From assembly GCF_014633365.1 (NCBI RefSeq), contig NC_068339.1, forward strand, positions 2,423,001 to 2,487,000: a DNA stretch of 64,000 nt, in the 5' to 3' direction. The notes under the pieces are model-generated. The model was given only the letters and a program-made list of their open reading frames with translations. It searched no databases and was not told where the DNA came from. The stretch's first letter is position 1, and every line of letters starts with the position of its first letter. Origin of the DNA: Diospyros lotus (lineage: Eukaryota; Streptophyta; Magnoliopsida; Ericales; Ebenaceae). Below are positions 45,830 through 58,026 of the stretch, piece by piece. Both the position numbers and the translations under genes were made by a program.

Positions 45830-46509
45830 AATATATAAATTTAATTGCTTTAATTTATGGATGTTGTCTAATTAGTTTCTAGTACCGATCAGAATCATTA
45901 TCCAATGAATATATATATATATTTTTGTTGTTCGCATGTGATCTCTACTTTTATTTGATTTGTTTCACTTAACAATTTTAAATTTATCAGTGAAAGTAGC
46001 TGGTTTTAAAGTTTTTATTTTTTTATTTCTTATTATAGAGTAAAAACTAATAAAAAGTAGCTCATGGAACTATTTAGTAAACTTATAATTAATGAATAAT
46101 TTCATTTTGATAATTGAATACGAAAACTTCAAATTTGTTCTCTTTTTATCTTTGTTAGAGTTACAAATGAGTTGAATTGTTCATTAGCAATTCGATGTTC
46201 GATTTAACGAAACACCATTAACCTTAACCCTCATCCTTTTCGTCCCAAGCCAATCGTTGTCGTAGCAAGTCCTTATCCTATATTAAACCACCGTTAACTG
46301 TCATTATTTTCGTCATTACATACCCTATTCATTGGTAGATGAGAGGTTGTCGGAGATAGAAGGAGAATAGGAGAGAGAGTGTGAGAAATAGAGCAATTTA
46401 CGTTGAGTCATGCGCAATCCCATTTGTTTTTCTCTCACTCTGTGTTTATTTTAATGAGTTTACCCACTTACCTAGGGTGCACAATATTTATGTCGAATTC
46501 TAGCAAAGA
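45830..46509. other. AT-rich spacer, nothing recognised
   Basis: A (TA)n run lies at 45908-45922. No frame or repeat of note. Confidence 0.6.
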
Positions 46510-46936
46510 CTTCTTGTATGGGGGAGTTCGATATAATATTAAAAGAGTTGGGTACTTAGAACAATTTCGAAAATATAAGTCACTTGCTGCGAATAGACAA
46601 AAAAATAAGGAGAATAACGTAATTAAGAAAAAAATTTCCTTATATATATATATATATATAGGTCTCGTCGGTGTCCAAGGTATCTCATTTCTCTAGTTTA
46701 AACTATAGAATAGGGTTAGGGTTTTCAAAGGAAGGGGGAGGGTTTCATCTTCTTTTCAATTTCGAAAGCAATTTCTTCGAATCGATCGACCGAAGAAGTA
46801 GAAGAAGAATAAGAAGGTGTTGTAAGTTTCTTTCTTTCTTTCTTTCCATTCTTCTTCTAATTGTTTTCGGACTTGTTTAATTGTATTCTCCGCTTGCTTG
46901 TTCTTCAGCAAATGAAGAACAGAGTTTAGGGTTTCA
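46510..46936 (+). promoter_or_regulatory. AHL-unit promoter and leader (copy C)
   Basis: gttcgatataatattaaaag, then acgtaattaagaaaaa at 46617, then a TATA region expanded into a (TA)n run at 46640-46660, then ggtctcgtcggtg. The leader has two telo-box-like gggttagggttttc and gagtttagggtttcag elements and a cttgttcttcagcaaatgaag zone that ends just before exon 1. Confidence 0.7.
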
Positions 46937-47160
46937 GAATAATTGAAGATCGCGAACGATCGATCGCTTGCTTCTGAAGAGGTCAAACCAATTCGTCGGC
47001 TGTCTAGGGTAAACAAAGAGGAAGAGCTGGCATGGAGCCGGAGCCGACCGGCGCCGCAGAATCGACGGCGAGAAGGGGGATCTGGTGGCCGGCCAGAAGT
47101 ACTTTGAGCGCCACTTGCACGGTGGCCGGAACGGTTCAAGAAAGCTTGTGGAAGTCATGC
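46937..47160 (+). pseudogene. AHL-like first exon, copy 2 (start codon lost)
   Basis: The position of the start ATG in the sister copies reads ATA here (gaataattgaagatcgcg). The sequence then follows the sisters with insertions: gagccggagcc, gacggcgagaagggggatct, ggccagaagtactttgagcg and the AT-hook-like part ...ggccggaacggttcaagaaag. PPC exons are not found before copy 3 begins at 47602. Only the first exon is left. Confidence 0.6.
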
Positions 47161-47601
47161 GATAAATATTACTGGGTATCTTAGTTATCTGTATATTTGT
47201 TCTGACTTTTGCATAGGTCTTCTTTCGCTGCTTGATTTTCCGTTGGTTCTGCATGGTTGATAGTGATGCGGTTGGTTAGGACGCGCCGTTCTACATGAAT
47301 CCTCTTTCTTGAAATTCCTTCTCTTGTTAAACAGGCATTCCTCCTCCAGCCTCATCACTTGGTTTCCTCCGGCACGACGTCAGCTGCATCACCAACTATT
47401 GAATCGGCTGCTGTGCTGTAGCCGTTGTTCAACTGCAGAATCCCTCGCTTGCGGTGTCTGCTCCTCTATAAACCTTGTTCTCTTCTTCAGGTTGCTTTTC
47501 AACTTTTGTTCGTTTCCATTGTTATTCTATTTGTTTTAATTATCTTTTCCTCCTGCTTGCTCTTCAGCAATTGAAGGAGAGAGAGCTTTTAGGGTTTCCG
47601 A

Positions 47602-48470
47602 ATGATTGAAAATCTCGATCGGCCGCTTGCTGCCACGGATCCGGAGGCCGGCTGGTGCGGGAGAGACAACGGCGAGAAGTGGGATCTGATGGCTGGCCAG
47701 AAGTACTTTTGAGGGTGACATGCACCATTGCCTGAACGGTTCAAGAAAGCCTGTGAAAATATTGTTGGGTATCTTGTTTATCCGTATATTTGTTCCGTCT
47801 TTTGCACAGGTCTTGTTTCGCTGCTCGATTTTCCATCGGTTCTGTTTATCATGATAGGCTTAACTTCGATGTGCCATTCCATATGATCATTCTTTCTCGA
47901 ATGCCTTCTCTTGTTGAAAGAGGCATTTACCGAAAGAAATTTATTTTTATGCTTAATCTGCTGGTTTTGTTGACCTTTTTTCTGCCCCCAATTTTTTTCT
48001 TTTGGTAGGTGACTTTGCCGTCGATGCTGTACGGGGGAAGTGGAGCGAATATGCATCGACAACAAACCCAGGACAGGTGAGAAATGAGAACAGATAAAAA
48101 AAAAGAAGGTTGTTTAGTTTAATCATTGCTTTCCTGGTTATGTTATTGAAATTGGTGACATTACCTGAGATGCTGCATTTTTTATTTTGTAGTACATTGT
48201 AGACATATTAAAGTCACAGTGGTCCAACCGCCATTGTTCTGTCCACTACTGCTGGTCCAGCTTCCATTGTTGATATGTGTCCAGATGAATCCTTTGGACA
48301 TTTGGCGGCTTCAAGAAATGGAAGCAGGAAATGCAACTGGTGTAGGAAGCAAGGTGAAGGCTTGTACAAAGTTTTTCAGCTCTGCCCAAATACTGCCACT
48401 TCCTTCATTGTCTTCCTGGTGCATACAATGCGGTTGTGTTGCCGGTGCACCTGGCTCCCCGGCTTTAAGG
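47602..48470 (+). pseudogene. AHL-like gene copy 3
   Basis: Exon 1 opens MIENLDRPLAATDPEAGWCG but a one-base insertion (tacttttga) causes a stop at 47710. Exon 2 (48009-48076) encodes GDFAVDAVRGKWSEYAS-TNPGQ in the same phase as the other copies. Exon 3 starts at 48193 with YIVDILKSQ and then loses frame through a 2-bp deletion (cacagtggtcc against cacagagtggtcc in copy 4). The same deletion is in copy 5. After it the PPC sequence resumes as AIVLSTT...DMCPDESFG. A shared 3' block follows at 48310. Overall this copy closely resembles 58027-58920. Confidence 0.65.
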
Positions 48471-48499
48471 TTGATGTGTTCCTAGTCTTTTGGTGGGCA

Positions 48500-49079
48500 T
48501 GAATGGGAAATTTGTATCTGTAATACTTGTGTGGGTAGGAAAACATGAATGCTTTTGAAGAGGCCATGAATTGTAATTTTTGTTTGTGCTGACATACCAG
48601 TGGCCTCAAATAACAAACTACTATGGTTTTTGTGACCTGAGAGTTGGTGTCTAACCAAATAAGAGATTCTAGGCGATAATTCAGACTCATGCTAAAACTG
48701 GTAACTCTTCTAGCATCTTGGTAGTCCTGAATATCAATCCCTTGCTCAAAATTATGTTGAGAACTGAGAAGGCCTCTCAACTTTGTGATGTTTTGTTGTT
48801 TCACTACTTGGATGATTCACAAGACTAAAATTTGTGCTGTTTTCAACTTGTGATGAGAAGTTCTGGGAAGCCAACTGTTTGAGTGGATGCTACATCTGTG
48901 GCATAAAGTTATTATTATGAAATGAAAGAAATGGAGTACTGCAACTCTGTGTAAGCATATACATATATATATATATATAAGTGCCCCATAATTTGACATT
49001 ACGTTTCATGATGAGACATGTCTTTTAGGTTTTTATCCTCCATATATACCAGAACAAAGCAGGGAGCAGCAACCCAAAA
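48500..49079. other. Array 3' block and spacer
   Basis: Contains the aatgggaaatttgtatctgt block (48507) and the gcttttgaagaggccatgaa motif (48552) that is tandemly expanded in the sister at 59003. No gene. The right end, agcagcaacccaaaa, is the predicted left flank of the coding Helitron's insertion site. Confidence 0.7.
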
Positions 49080-50230
49080 TTTGTTTTAGATATCTGCTTT
49101 CTTTGTTACAGCTGTAAAATTTGTTTTGGAAGAGGTACTTCAATTTGATGAATAGGACAGTTAATGCCAAAAATCATGCCATGGGCTATCTGATTTCATT
49201 GCTTGCAAGGGTGTTCACTGTATATATATGCACATATTTAGATGGCGGCACTTACTAAAAAATGCGTACATGAAATTCCTACATCTCTTTTTTTCTCTTT
49301 TAATGTTTTAAGTTGAAAATAATACTATGTAAATGTTCTATACTTTTGATTAATATTTATACACCTTAGGTGCCTGAAGTTTGTACTTCGCACTTTGTTT
49401 CTCGGGTATGTCCGGTGTATATTGTTCATTTTGATCTATATATTTATCATTTGATAAAAAAAAAAAAAAGAATTCTTTGATCTGACTATATAACTATGCA
49501 TAGCTCTAAAGGTATATTGATCTGACTCTAACGAATATTTGTACTTCATTTTTGGTAACCCTACATTGTACTAATAGTTATATGATTTTCTCTATTACTA
49601 ATGGATAAAACTTATTTTTGGGGAGATGAGTTTTGATTTGTTGATTCTGTTACATGATACAATTGTATTAGAATTTGTTTTATGCGCGCATGTCTATTGA
49701 AAAAATAGACATTATCACACTTTCATCATTCGTTATTTTGATGGTCATCCTACTTAATTAAAAGTATTTACATGCAAGTAATGATTAAATAGGAATGTTT
49801 ACTTATAGAAAAAGAAACTCACGTACACCTCTTGGCCTAGCTCTTGCAATTCATCTTTACGTTATGTTTTCCTTCAAGCAAAAAGCCTATTTGGAATGTT
49901 ATTAGGGTTTAAGGGCAAGCTTCAGTATGGTATTATTGATATTTATCAATGTTTTTACTATAAAATTGTTTCTTCTATTTACAAATGTTCATTAAACATG
50001 TTACGTCATGCAATTAATAGTTAGTGAAAACTCATAAGATATTGCATTAATTATAGACAGGCGATAAAAAAAAAAATTATGTTGTTAATTTTTAAAAAAA
50101 TCAAAATATATAATAGTCTGTAAACTTATTTTTATAGTTATCCCTTTTTCACAATAACTCTTATTTTTATTATATTACCAATAACTCTAACAAAGGGCTT
50201 TGTTTTCTAAAAATTAAGAGTCTGAGCTCT
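49080..50230. other. Uninterrupted paralogue of both Helitron insertion sites
   Basis: 49080-49965 matches 13374-14276, and 49966 onwards matches 25742 onwards, with the junction ctataaaattgtttc intact. A more diverged third relative lies at 57280-57700. No genes are seen in the stretch itself. Confidence 0.9.
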
Positions 50231-50576
50231 GAGGAGGAAAAATTTGATATAATTTTGGAGAAGTAGGGAAGCTAAGATAATTTCAAAATATCAGAGGCTC
50301 GGATAACATAGATCAAAGACGAGGACGTTAACGTAATTAAGTAAAAGTTTCCCTTTCCTATATATAGGTATCGGGGTAAAATATTCTGGATCCAAACGGA
50401 GGAGAGAGTTTAGGGTTCTGCCCCTTGACGAAGAGGAAGAAGACAACGACGACGACGACGAGGGTGTTGTAAATTTCCTTCTTCCTTCGTTTCCATTGTT
50501 ATTCTATTTGTTTTAATTCTATTTTCCTCTTGCTTGCTCTTAAGCAAATGACGGATAGAGCTTTTAGGGTTTCAGA
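50231..50576 (+). promoter_or_regulatory. AHL-unit promoter and leader (copy D)
   Basis: aaaatttgatataattttgg, acgtaattaagtaaaa at 50331, TATA-like cctatatataggtatc at 50357, and telo-box leader gagagtttagggttc near 50403. A gacgacgacg run and a cttgctcttaagcaaatgac zone lead directly to the ATG at 50577. In the sisters the cttaag is cttcag, a possible leader splice acceptor, so copy D has changed it. Confidence 0.75.
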
Positions 50577-51330
50577 ATGATTGAAAATCTCGATCGGCAG
50601 CTTGCTGCCTTGGATCCGGAGCCCGGCCGGTGCTGGAGAACCGACGGCGATAAGTGGGATCTGATGGCTGGCCAGAAGTACTTTGAGGGTGACATGCACC
50701 GTGGCCTGAGCGGTTCAAGAAAGCCTGTGGAAATATTACTGGGTATCTTGCTTATCCGTATGCTTGTTATGACTTTTGCATAGGTCTTGTTTCGCTGCTC
50801 GCGTTTGCATTTGTTCTGCTGGGTTTATCGTGATAGGCTTAAATTCGTTCTGCCATTCCATATGATCCTTCGTTCTTGAAATTCCTTCTCTTGTTGAAGT
50901 GGCATTTACGAAAGAAATTTTTATTTTTATGCTTACTCTGCTGATTTGTTGACCTTTTGTCTTGCCCCAAAAATTTCTTTTGGTGTAGCTGACTTTGTCA
51001 TCAATGCAGGTGGCGGGAAACGCAGCCCATATGCATTGAGAATAAAGGCAGGACAGGTAAGAAATAAGAATAGATATAAAAAATAAGGTTGTTTAGTTTA
51101 GTCTGTGCTTTCCGTTGCTGGTTATGTTATTGAAATTGGGGACATTACATGAGATGTTGCATTTCTTTTTTTGTAGGGCATTGTAGATATATTAAAGTCA
51201 CAGAGTGGTCCAACAGTGTGCGTTCTGTCGGCAATTTGACCAGTTTCCGTCCTGGATATGCGTCCAGATGAATCCTTTGGTGCCTTTAACTTAAGATACG
51301 AGGCATGATTTGATCCCAACTCCCATCTTG
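50577..51330 (+). pseudogene. AHL-like gene copy 4 (most complete gene model)
   Basis: Exon 1 (50577-50742, 166 nt) encodes [16 protein letters not shown], then [20 protein letters not shown]; the RGLSGSRKP part aligns with an AHL AT-hook but lacks RGRP. Exon 2 (50989-51056) joins in phase 1 as ADFVINAGGGKRSPYALRIK-AGQ, the start of a PPC domain. Exon 3 (from 51177) reads GIVDILKSQSGPTVCVLSAI, then a TGA, then PVSVLDMRPDESFGAFNLRY-EA, matching the SA-G-x-(V/I)-S...L-R-Q-P...L-x-Y-E-G part of the domain. All splice sites are GT-AG. One stop where Gly is expected and loss of the AT-hook core prevent a normal product. The remaining PPC domain (G-x-F-E-I...) is not found downstream. Confidence 0.7.
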
Positions 51331-54300
51331 TTTTTACATATTCTGGGCTTTGCTTTCAATTCTGACATCATTTTTGGGGATGAGTGTTTGTCTCACTCAT
51401 GGACCGTGGGAAAAAAATAATTATAATATGTAATTCTCAAGTAAAGTGAACCTAACATGATAACCGGATATAAAGAATGAAAAAATGCACTAAGATTCTG
51501 TGTTCTTTTCACAAAATGAGAGAAATGAATACAATCAAATATGTCATTCATCATATTAGTATTATTTTTTTCCCAAAAAGAAGTTTCTCAATTCTTAAAA
51601 TTGCAGCTATAGGATAAGTTGCAGTTATTTTTTGTTGCAATTTGTATTAATTTGTTGTAGGAAAACATGTTGATTGAAGTTGCTTCTTGTAAAAAAAATA
51701 AAAATTTCTTTCTTTAGCTGATAGTTTTTTTCTGGGCATTTTATAATTGATTGTGACGCAGGACAAGTTTTACTTTTAGATAGTGTGATCGACATCAATG
51801 TATTCAGCTGTGCAATTGTTGCGGAATGTATGATATCGCATTCCTGTTTGTACTGGAACAATTTTCATTCCAGTTATGCTTGTGGAATATGATTTTGCAT
51901 GCATTGAAACATGGAATATATGTAGAAGTATGCCAAAATTGTCAATATTGGACGCACTACAACTTTTGTGGTTGGAAGGGAAATAAATTGTTCTTGAAAT
52001 GGATCTCAGGAAATGATAGGCTTCTTTCATTTTTATGCCAAATAATGGGCATTCCATTTAGCATCTGCAGTCTTCATTTTTAGCGTGAGGATATATGATG
52101 ATGCCTTCAGTTTCACCTGATGGGTATGCTTCGTGTTTTGTTACAATTGTTTATACTTTGTCCCTTTTTTTGTCTGCATACATAAAAAATCATGGTTTCA
52201 CTTTTATTGCAATAGGAACTAAACATAGAACAACTTAACTATTATCTTCAGAACTGGGAGGGTTGGTTCAATGCCATTTTTCTTCCCTTTTTGGTTTTCT
52301 GCAGTAAAGAAGTCTGCTATTGTTGGCAGATGTGTGGTATAATTTAAAAAAATCTGCTTCACATCAGATTTTAACATCTGAATTAACCACAGTAATCTGA
52401 AATTGTTCTTCTATGTGATTGCAGGTCTGGTTCAGATGTAAAGCTATGTTTCAAACCCTTGACCCTTCAACTTGGAGGCAAATGGTGGATAGTCTCCAGG
52501 AGGCTTCATATTCAGCCTGAATCTTACCATTAGTGCAAGGGGCATAGCTTTTCTATTTCTTTTCCTTGCATGCCTCAAGGTGGCAAAGCACCATATGATA
52601 TGATTTTTTCTACTGCATAAGAAAGGGAATGTGTGCTTGGGCAGCAAGGCTGAAGCCTAGAACATGATGGAACAGCTATTATCCTCAAAGGTGCTCTTTT
52701 CATTCTTGCCTTTCTCATTGTTTCTTATGATTATATGGTCATCACAAGCTTTAGGGTTTTTCAATCTAGAGAAGTCCCCTGATACCTGTCAACTGTCAGA
52801 ATAAGGCTGATGTCTTCCAAGTTTTTTGGTTGGCATGAATGGGAAATTTGTATCTGTAATACCTTGTTTGGGTAGGAAAGCATGAACGCTTTTGAAGAGG
52901 CCATGAATTGTAATTTGTGTTTGTGCTGCTGCTTTTGAAGAGGTCATGAATTTTAATTTGTGTTTGTGCTGACATACCAGGGGCTTCAAATGAGTAATAA
53001 CAATGGTTTTTGTGATTTGAGAGTTGGGTGTCTAACCTGTCAGTGGTTTTGAATAGGAAATTTGTATCTATGTTTGATGTGGGTTGTGGAAGCTATGAAT
53101 GCTTGTTAAAAGGGTCGCCATGCATGTTGATATTTCTCCCTGGTTTGCCTATGCTTAACTTTATTTTTTGGGTGTTTACATGTGGCCTGTTATTTGGCTT
53201 GAATATTTTCAGTCAAGTATTTGCCATATTATCCTGGAACTTGATTTTTACAATTTTATTGAATTTATAGACTTCAATCTCTCTTTTGATAGCTATATTT
53301 TCATTATTAATTCAACTCGGGAAGCACCTTATTTTGTTTTAACTCTCAAGTGAATGCGTCAACTTTTTAAGTCATTTATGGGTAATAAAGTTAGGGCAAT
53401 TTTTAAAATTCGTTGCCTTAATAAATGCATTATCACATCTCTTATCAAATAAAAGAAGTCATATTTCTACACGTGACGTGACGCCAAATGAGGGATAGAA
53501 TACGTAATTATAAACAATTGTTTATATACCAATCAAAACATAATATTATATATTTTTTCCTTATCATTAACTTGTTTTTTAAATCAAACTATTTGATTTT
53601 TCTTTTTTATGTTGTTTCATAATATCAAATCAAATTTATTTTTCTTTTTTTGACCAAATTATAGTAATTTTTTTGATACATAATAATATTACAATTTTTC
53701 ATAAATCAGTTTAATTAGACTCTTTGGCGTGTGTTATTTTGAAATCTATTATATTATTTAAACAAAAATTTAAAATCCGTTGTAGTTTTTTAAATTAAAA
53801 AATTATTCTTTCAAATTTTTTATTTTAAAATGTCAGTATATGTTTCTTTTACACGAGACTTTATAATATTTTTAAAAAATTAATGCCTTCTCTATTTACA
53901 ACTCCGTGGTTCATGTTGATATAATTTTATAAAGCTAAATAGAAAGTATATACATAAATTAATTAAAATCTTTTTTTATTCTTTTGACAAGAAAAGTTTA
54001 GAAAATTTTACAAGTTTTTAAATTTACCGTGGATTTAATAAATTTTAGGATATTTTAATAAATTAAAATATTTAATACTTAATAAAACAAGTAATCTATA
54101 TCTTAATTTGGTTAGTCCCTTATAATATGCTTTATTTTAAAATTTTCTAATTTTGTTAAATGCTAATAAAAATATTTCACTCCATATCTACCATTAAAAT
54201 CTTTAGAATCTTCAAAATCTTGATAACAATATTTGGAAATCTTTTTGATGCATGAATCTAAGATTAGGGTTAGGGCTTGGAATGCTTTAAAAAGGCATTT

Positions 54301-54854
54301 GTTGGGTTGAGTCTGAAGACAAGATTAGAGCTTAATAATGTTTAGGGCAAGATGTGACTTCTCAGTTGGCGACTTGCTTGCAATGATCAATGAATTGCTT
54401 TTGATGAGTAGATCTTTCTTTGATGAAATATTTAATGATTGGGGCTTCTTTAGATTTAACAGTTCTCTCGTAGGTAAATTTAGATACTAGCCTATTCTTC
54501 CAAATAACAAATATTGTGTAGATTTTGTTTTTTCAACGATCTCATATAATTACTTGTTTGGTTTGATGATCAAAATTTCTTGCAGAAGATGAAACTTTTT
54601 TTTTTTTTTCTGAACATTGAATCAATGATTTACCACATCTGTCGATTTGCTTAGAATTGGCTCTTCCGACAGTCGGAACAGCTTAAGAGGCTTGCAAGAG
54701 TAGTCCAGAGGGGTGAAGTGACGGTTTGGAAGAAGAGAGGGAACCAAACATGCAGCAAGTGGAGATGTTGACAACTCTGGTAATATTAGAGGAGGTTTTG
54801 GCTCCTACAGCAGAGTTGGATCAGATACAGACACACCTGTAGACTCCAAAAACT
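51331..54854. other. Array spacer, no supported gene
   Basis: Holds the aatgggaaatttgtatctgt block (52837), two copies of gcttttgaagagg-catgaatt (52889, 52932), AT-rich DNA at 53390-54250 similar to 59300-59880, a gattagggttagggcttgg zone at 54262, and a decayed counterpart of 29857-30123 at 54640-54800. Frames at 51826 and 52444 lack motifs. Confidence 0.55.
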
Positions 54855-54855
54855 T

Positions 54856-55776
54856 CTTGTTGTGTGTGAATGTATGTGTGGAAATGTTTGTTGTCTCTGG
54901 TGAGAGGAGATTCTAAATGAGTATAAATAACTTAAATCATGATATTGAGTCTGGACTCTACGGGACACCCAAATTTTGTGAGCAGACAAACTCAAATTCA
55001 CACGTGTGCTCTGCCGTCCGTCCAGTCAGTCGGGTCGAATCAATAAAAATAAAAATAATATATTTTTTAATAAAAATTTATTTAATATATTATTTTAATC
55101 TTAATTATCCGAACACCTTTCCGGAAATTGTTGGCCTCCCAGATGATTTCCTGCGGTGCTATGGCGGTCCCAGCCCAACACCCTTTACATGACGGATTTC
55201 ATGCAGTGTTTTCCGGTTTTGTCTCCTCCATGTCGCAGTCCCAGCTTCCAGATTTTCAGCCCCAGTTTTCTGCCTTGCTGTTGCGCCTTTTCTATTTAAT
55301 TGTTGGGGCGAGTTCGGCTTTTAAAGCCGAACCTTCATCCTTCTTAGGGGTTGGAGCAACCTCGAAAAAATCCCTTTGTTTTGTGCGTTTCCCTTCTACA
55401 TGATATGAAAATTCTGAACAAATTTCCTCTCCATTTAACTGTTCACCAGAGAGCATGAGAGCTCAATTCCTTTCTCCAATCTTTCTTCTATCTAAAACAG
55501 AAAGCAAATATCACTTCTAATTCTGTCAGCTTCGGCGGTTGTTGGCTGCTATTCTGCCGGTGAGATCGTTTCATCTTGTTAAGGCGAATCTTGTTAAGAC
55601 CATCGCCGTAGTCTACTAATTGCCGGTGCAGGGTGATTTTGTCTCAAGGATAGCGCGTTTGCGCAACTCGATATCTATCATATTTTCTATTCATTGTGAT
55701 CTTGCCGTCTTCATAGGCCATAAATTATAGCTTTCTTGTACCGGTTTTATATTAATATTGCTGTTTACCCAAACAA
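54856..55776. mobile_element. ~0.92-kb insertion relative to a sister unit, possibly a solo LTR
   Basis: The sister sequence at 60540 passes directly from actccaaaaac to atgctgccatgggtt. Here about 920 bp intervene between actccaaaaactt and acttgctaccatgggtg. The insert has a TATA-like gagtataaataac near 54920 and ends tttacccaaaca. An aactt duplication at 54851 and 55777 is possible but the termini then lack TG...CA. Class unresolved. Confidence 0.35.
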
Positions 55777-57794
55777 AACTTGCTACCATGGGTGAGATAG
55801 CACTCCCGATGGTTTTGGTGTGATTGAGACAGTACACAAACCAATATGATCATCTAAAAATTTCTTTGAAATTTGTATTTCAAACTGGGCAGTTGATTTT
55901 GATTAGCGATGCCATCAACCTGGAAAACTTGATTCCTTGCCAAGTGATGGGAGCTAAAATCTTAAAAGGACAAGTCTTTGTAGAAATATTTGTTTCAATC
56001 CAATTGTTAGTATTAATATTATAATTTTTGCTTGCTGTTAATGTAAGCAGTTTAAGGGTTTAATTTGGGGGATAACCTCCATCGCTAAGCACAGAGTAGG
56101 TTTATCTTTTTAAGATATGAGAGTTGGTGCCTGTCTAACTTCTCAGGGTCAAGAATGGGAAATTGTATCTATTTGTTATTTGGATTATAAAATATCATGC
56201 TTTGAAGAGGCCATGAATTGTATTTTTGTGGTTGTGTTGCCTAACAAATAGCTTGAAACTTCCAAATTTAGGCTATTTTGGCATTTATTTGTTCTTTTTC
56301 TTCTTTGGCTATTTTGCAAAGCTCCCCTTAACATTTAAGCTAGACACTTGCATAGGATTTATTGAAATATGCTCAACATTTTCTGATTGTTTTTTGCAAT
56401 GGAAAGAGAAGAAGCTGGCACAGAGATTACTAATTCTGTTGGATGATCCACTACTTGTCTCCAGCTTTAATGTTTTATAGGGGGAGCATTGGTGCAAACC
56501 TTTGCTTTAAATTTTAAACAGTAATTTTCAAATAACTTATTCTAATTGGCAATATGACTTATATTTTGCTTATATTATCAAATTCTAGTGAAGTCTAAGG
56601 AAGAGACCTCTAATGGTGGGAAATTTGATATGTTCTTAAAAGAAGTTTGGTAGCTATCGTAATCTCCAAAATATTAAAGGTACAGTCTAACTAGACCAAA
56701 CCTGAGGGAGGATAGGGTAATATACTCTTGACTAATGGTTAGGGGGTTTAAAGTTCTAGGCCTACCAGTACACTACAATACCAACAATTCTCTCATCTCT
56801 TCCCTAAAATCTCACCCGTAACAGTAGAGATTTTCCTAGAATCAAGAGCAGTGATGGCCGAAGAACCTATGTGATAAGATTTTTGTTATCCTTATTTATA
56901 TTTTTCACATTTCTTTTATTGTCATATATATGTACACACCTTTGTGTTAAGTCATAGCCAGCAGTTTATATACACTTGTGGAATTAGGTGTTTTTGGCAT
57001 TTAATGATTTTCACTTTTTAGCTATTTGCAAAACTCTTTTTTCCTTTTTAGTAAGACCTCTACACTGAATGTATTGAAATATACTTAACTAATTACTATT
57101 TCTTGAGAAGAAGTCGGCGCCGAAGATTCTAATTCTGTTGGTTGAATCACTACTCGTGCCCAGATTTCAAGTTTTATTGACGAAGCTTTGGTGCAACCCC
57201 TTAGTCTAGGGCAAAGACAAAGAAAAATTTATCTTATAATGTTCTTTATTGTTTCAATATTTATGCATCTCACATGCATAAAGTTTGCACTTTGCCTTGC
57301 CCTTTAATTTCTAATCCTTCAGAATTTTTTGGTGACCATCTTTACACTATTATTATAGTTATCTTGTTTTTTTGTTAGTGATGTATGAAACTTGTTTTCA
57401 ATGAGATTAGCTTTGATTTGTTGATTCATTTGTAAAATATGGTTCTATTGGAATTCGTTTTATACGTGCATTATCTATTTCAAATATGGAGATTGTCACA
57501 TTTTTATAAGCTATTATTATGATGGTCACGTCACTTCATTAAAAGTATTGTACATGGCACTTCATTATAAATTTCTTTCTTTTTTTTACAATAACAATTT
57601 TTTTATTAAATTATCAATCTATAGCATTGTTTAACAAAGGGCTTTGTTAAAAAAAGAAAAATAAAAAAGTTTAAGAATGAGCGAGCTATGATAGGGAGGA
57701 AAAATTTGATATAATTTTCGAAAAGTAGGGTAGCTAAAATATTTTCAAAATATTGGAGGTCCCCTATAAAATAGACCCAAAATATGGGACGTTC
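55777..57794. repeat. Two successive partial array units
   Basis: The blocks aatgggaaattgtatctatt (56152), agaagctggcacagag...attctgttgg (56412) and a promoter-like gggaaatttgatatgttctt (56625) are followed by a second copy of the agaagtcggcgccgaagatt block (57108). A diverged relative of 49380-49760 follows at 57280-57560. No gene. Confidence 0.65.
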
Positions 57795-58026
57795 ACGTAA
57801 TTAAGTAAAAGTTTACTTTCCTATATATAGGTATCGGGCTAAGATTTTCCGGATCGAAACGGAGAGAGTTTAGGGTTCCGCCCCCTGACGAAGAGGAGGA
57901 CGACGACGAAGGTGTTGTAAATTTCATTCGTTCTTCATGTCCATTGTTATCCTATTTGTTTTAATTCTCTTTTCCTCTTGCTTGCTCTTCAGCAAATGAA
58001 GGAGAGAGAGCGTTTAGGGTTTCAGA
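57700..58026 (+). promoter_or_regulatory. AHL-unit promoter and leader (copy E)
   Basis: aaaatttgatataattttcg, acgtaattaagtaaaa at 57795, TATA-like cctatatataggtatc at 57820, telo-box leader gagagtttagggttcc, gacgacgacgaagg run, and cttgctcttcagcaaatgaa before the ATG at 58027. Order and spacing equal those of copies A and D. Confidence 0.78.
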
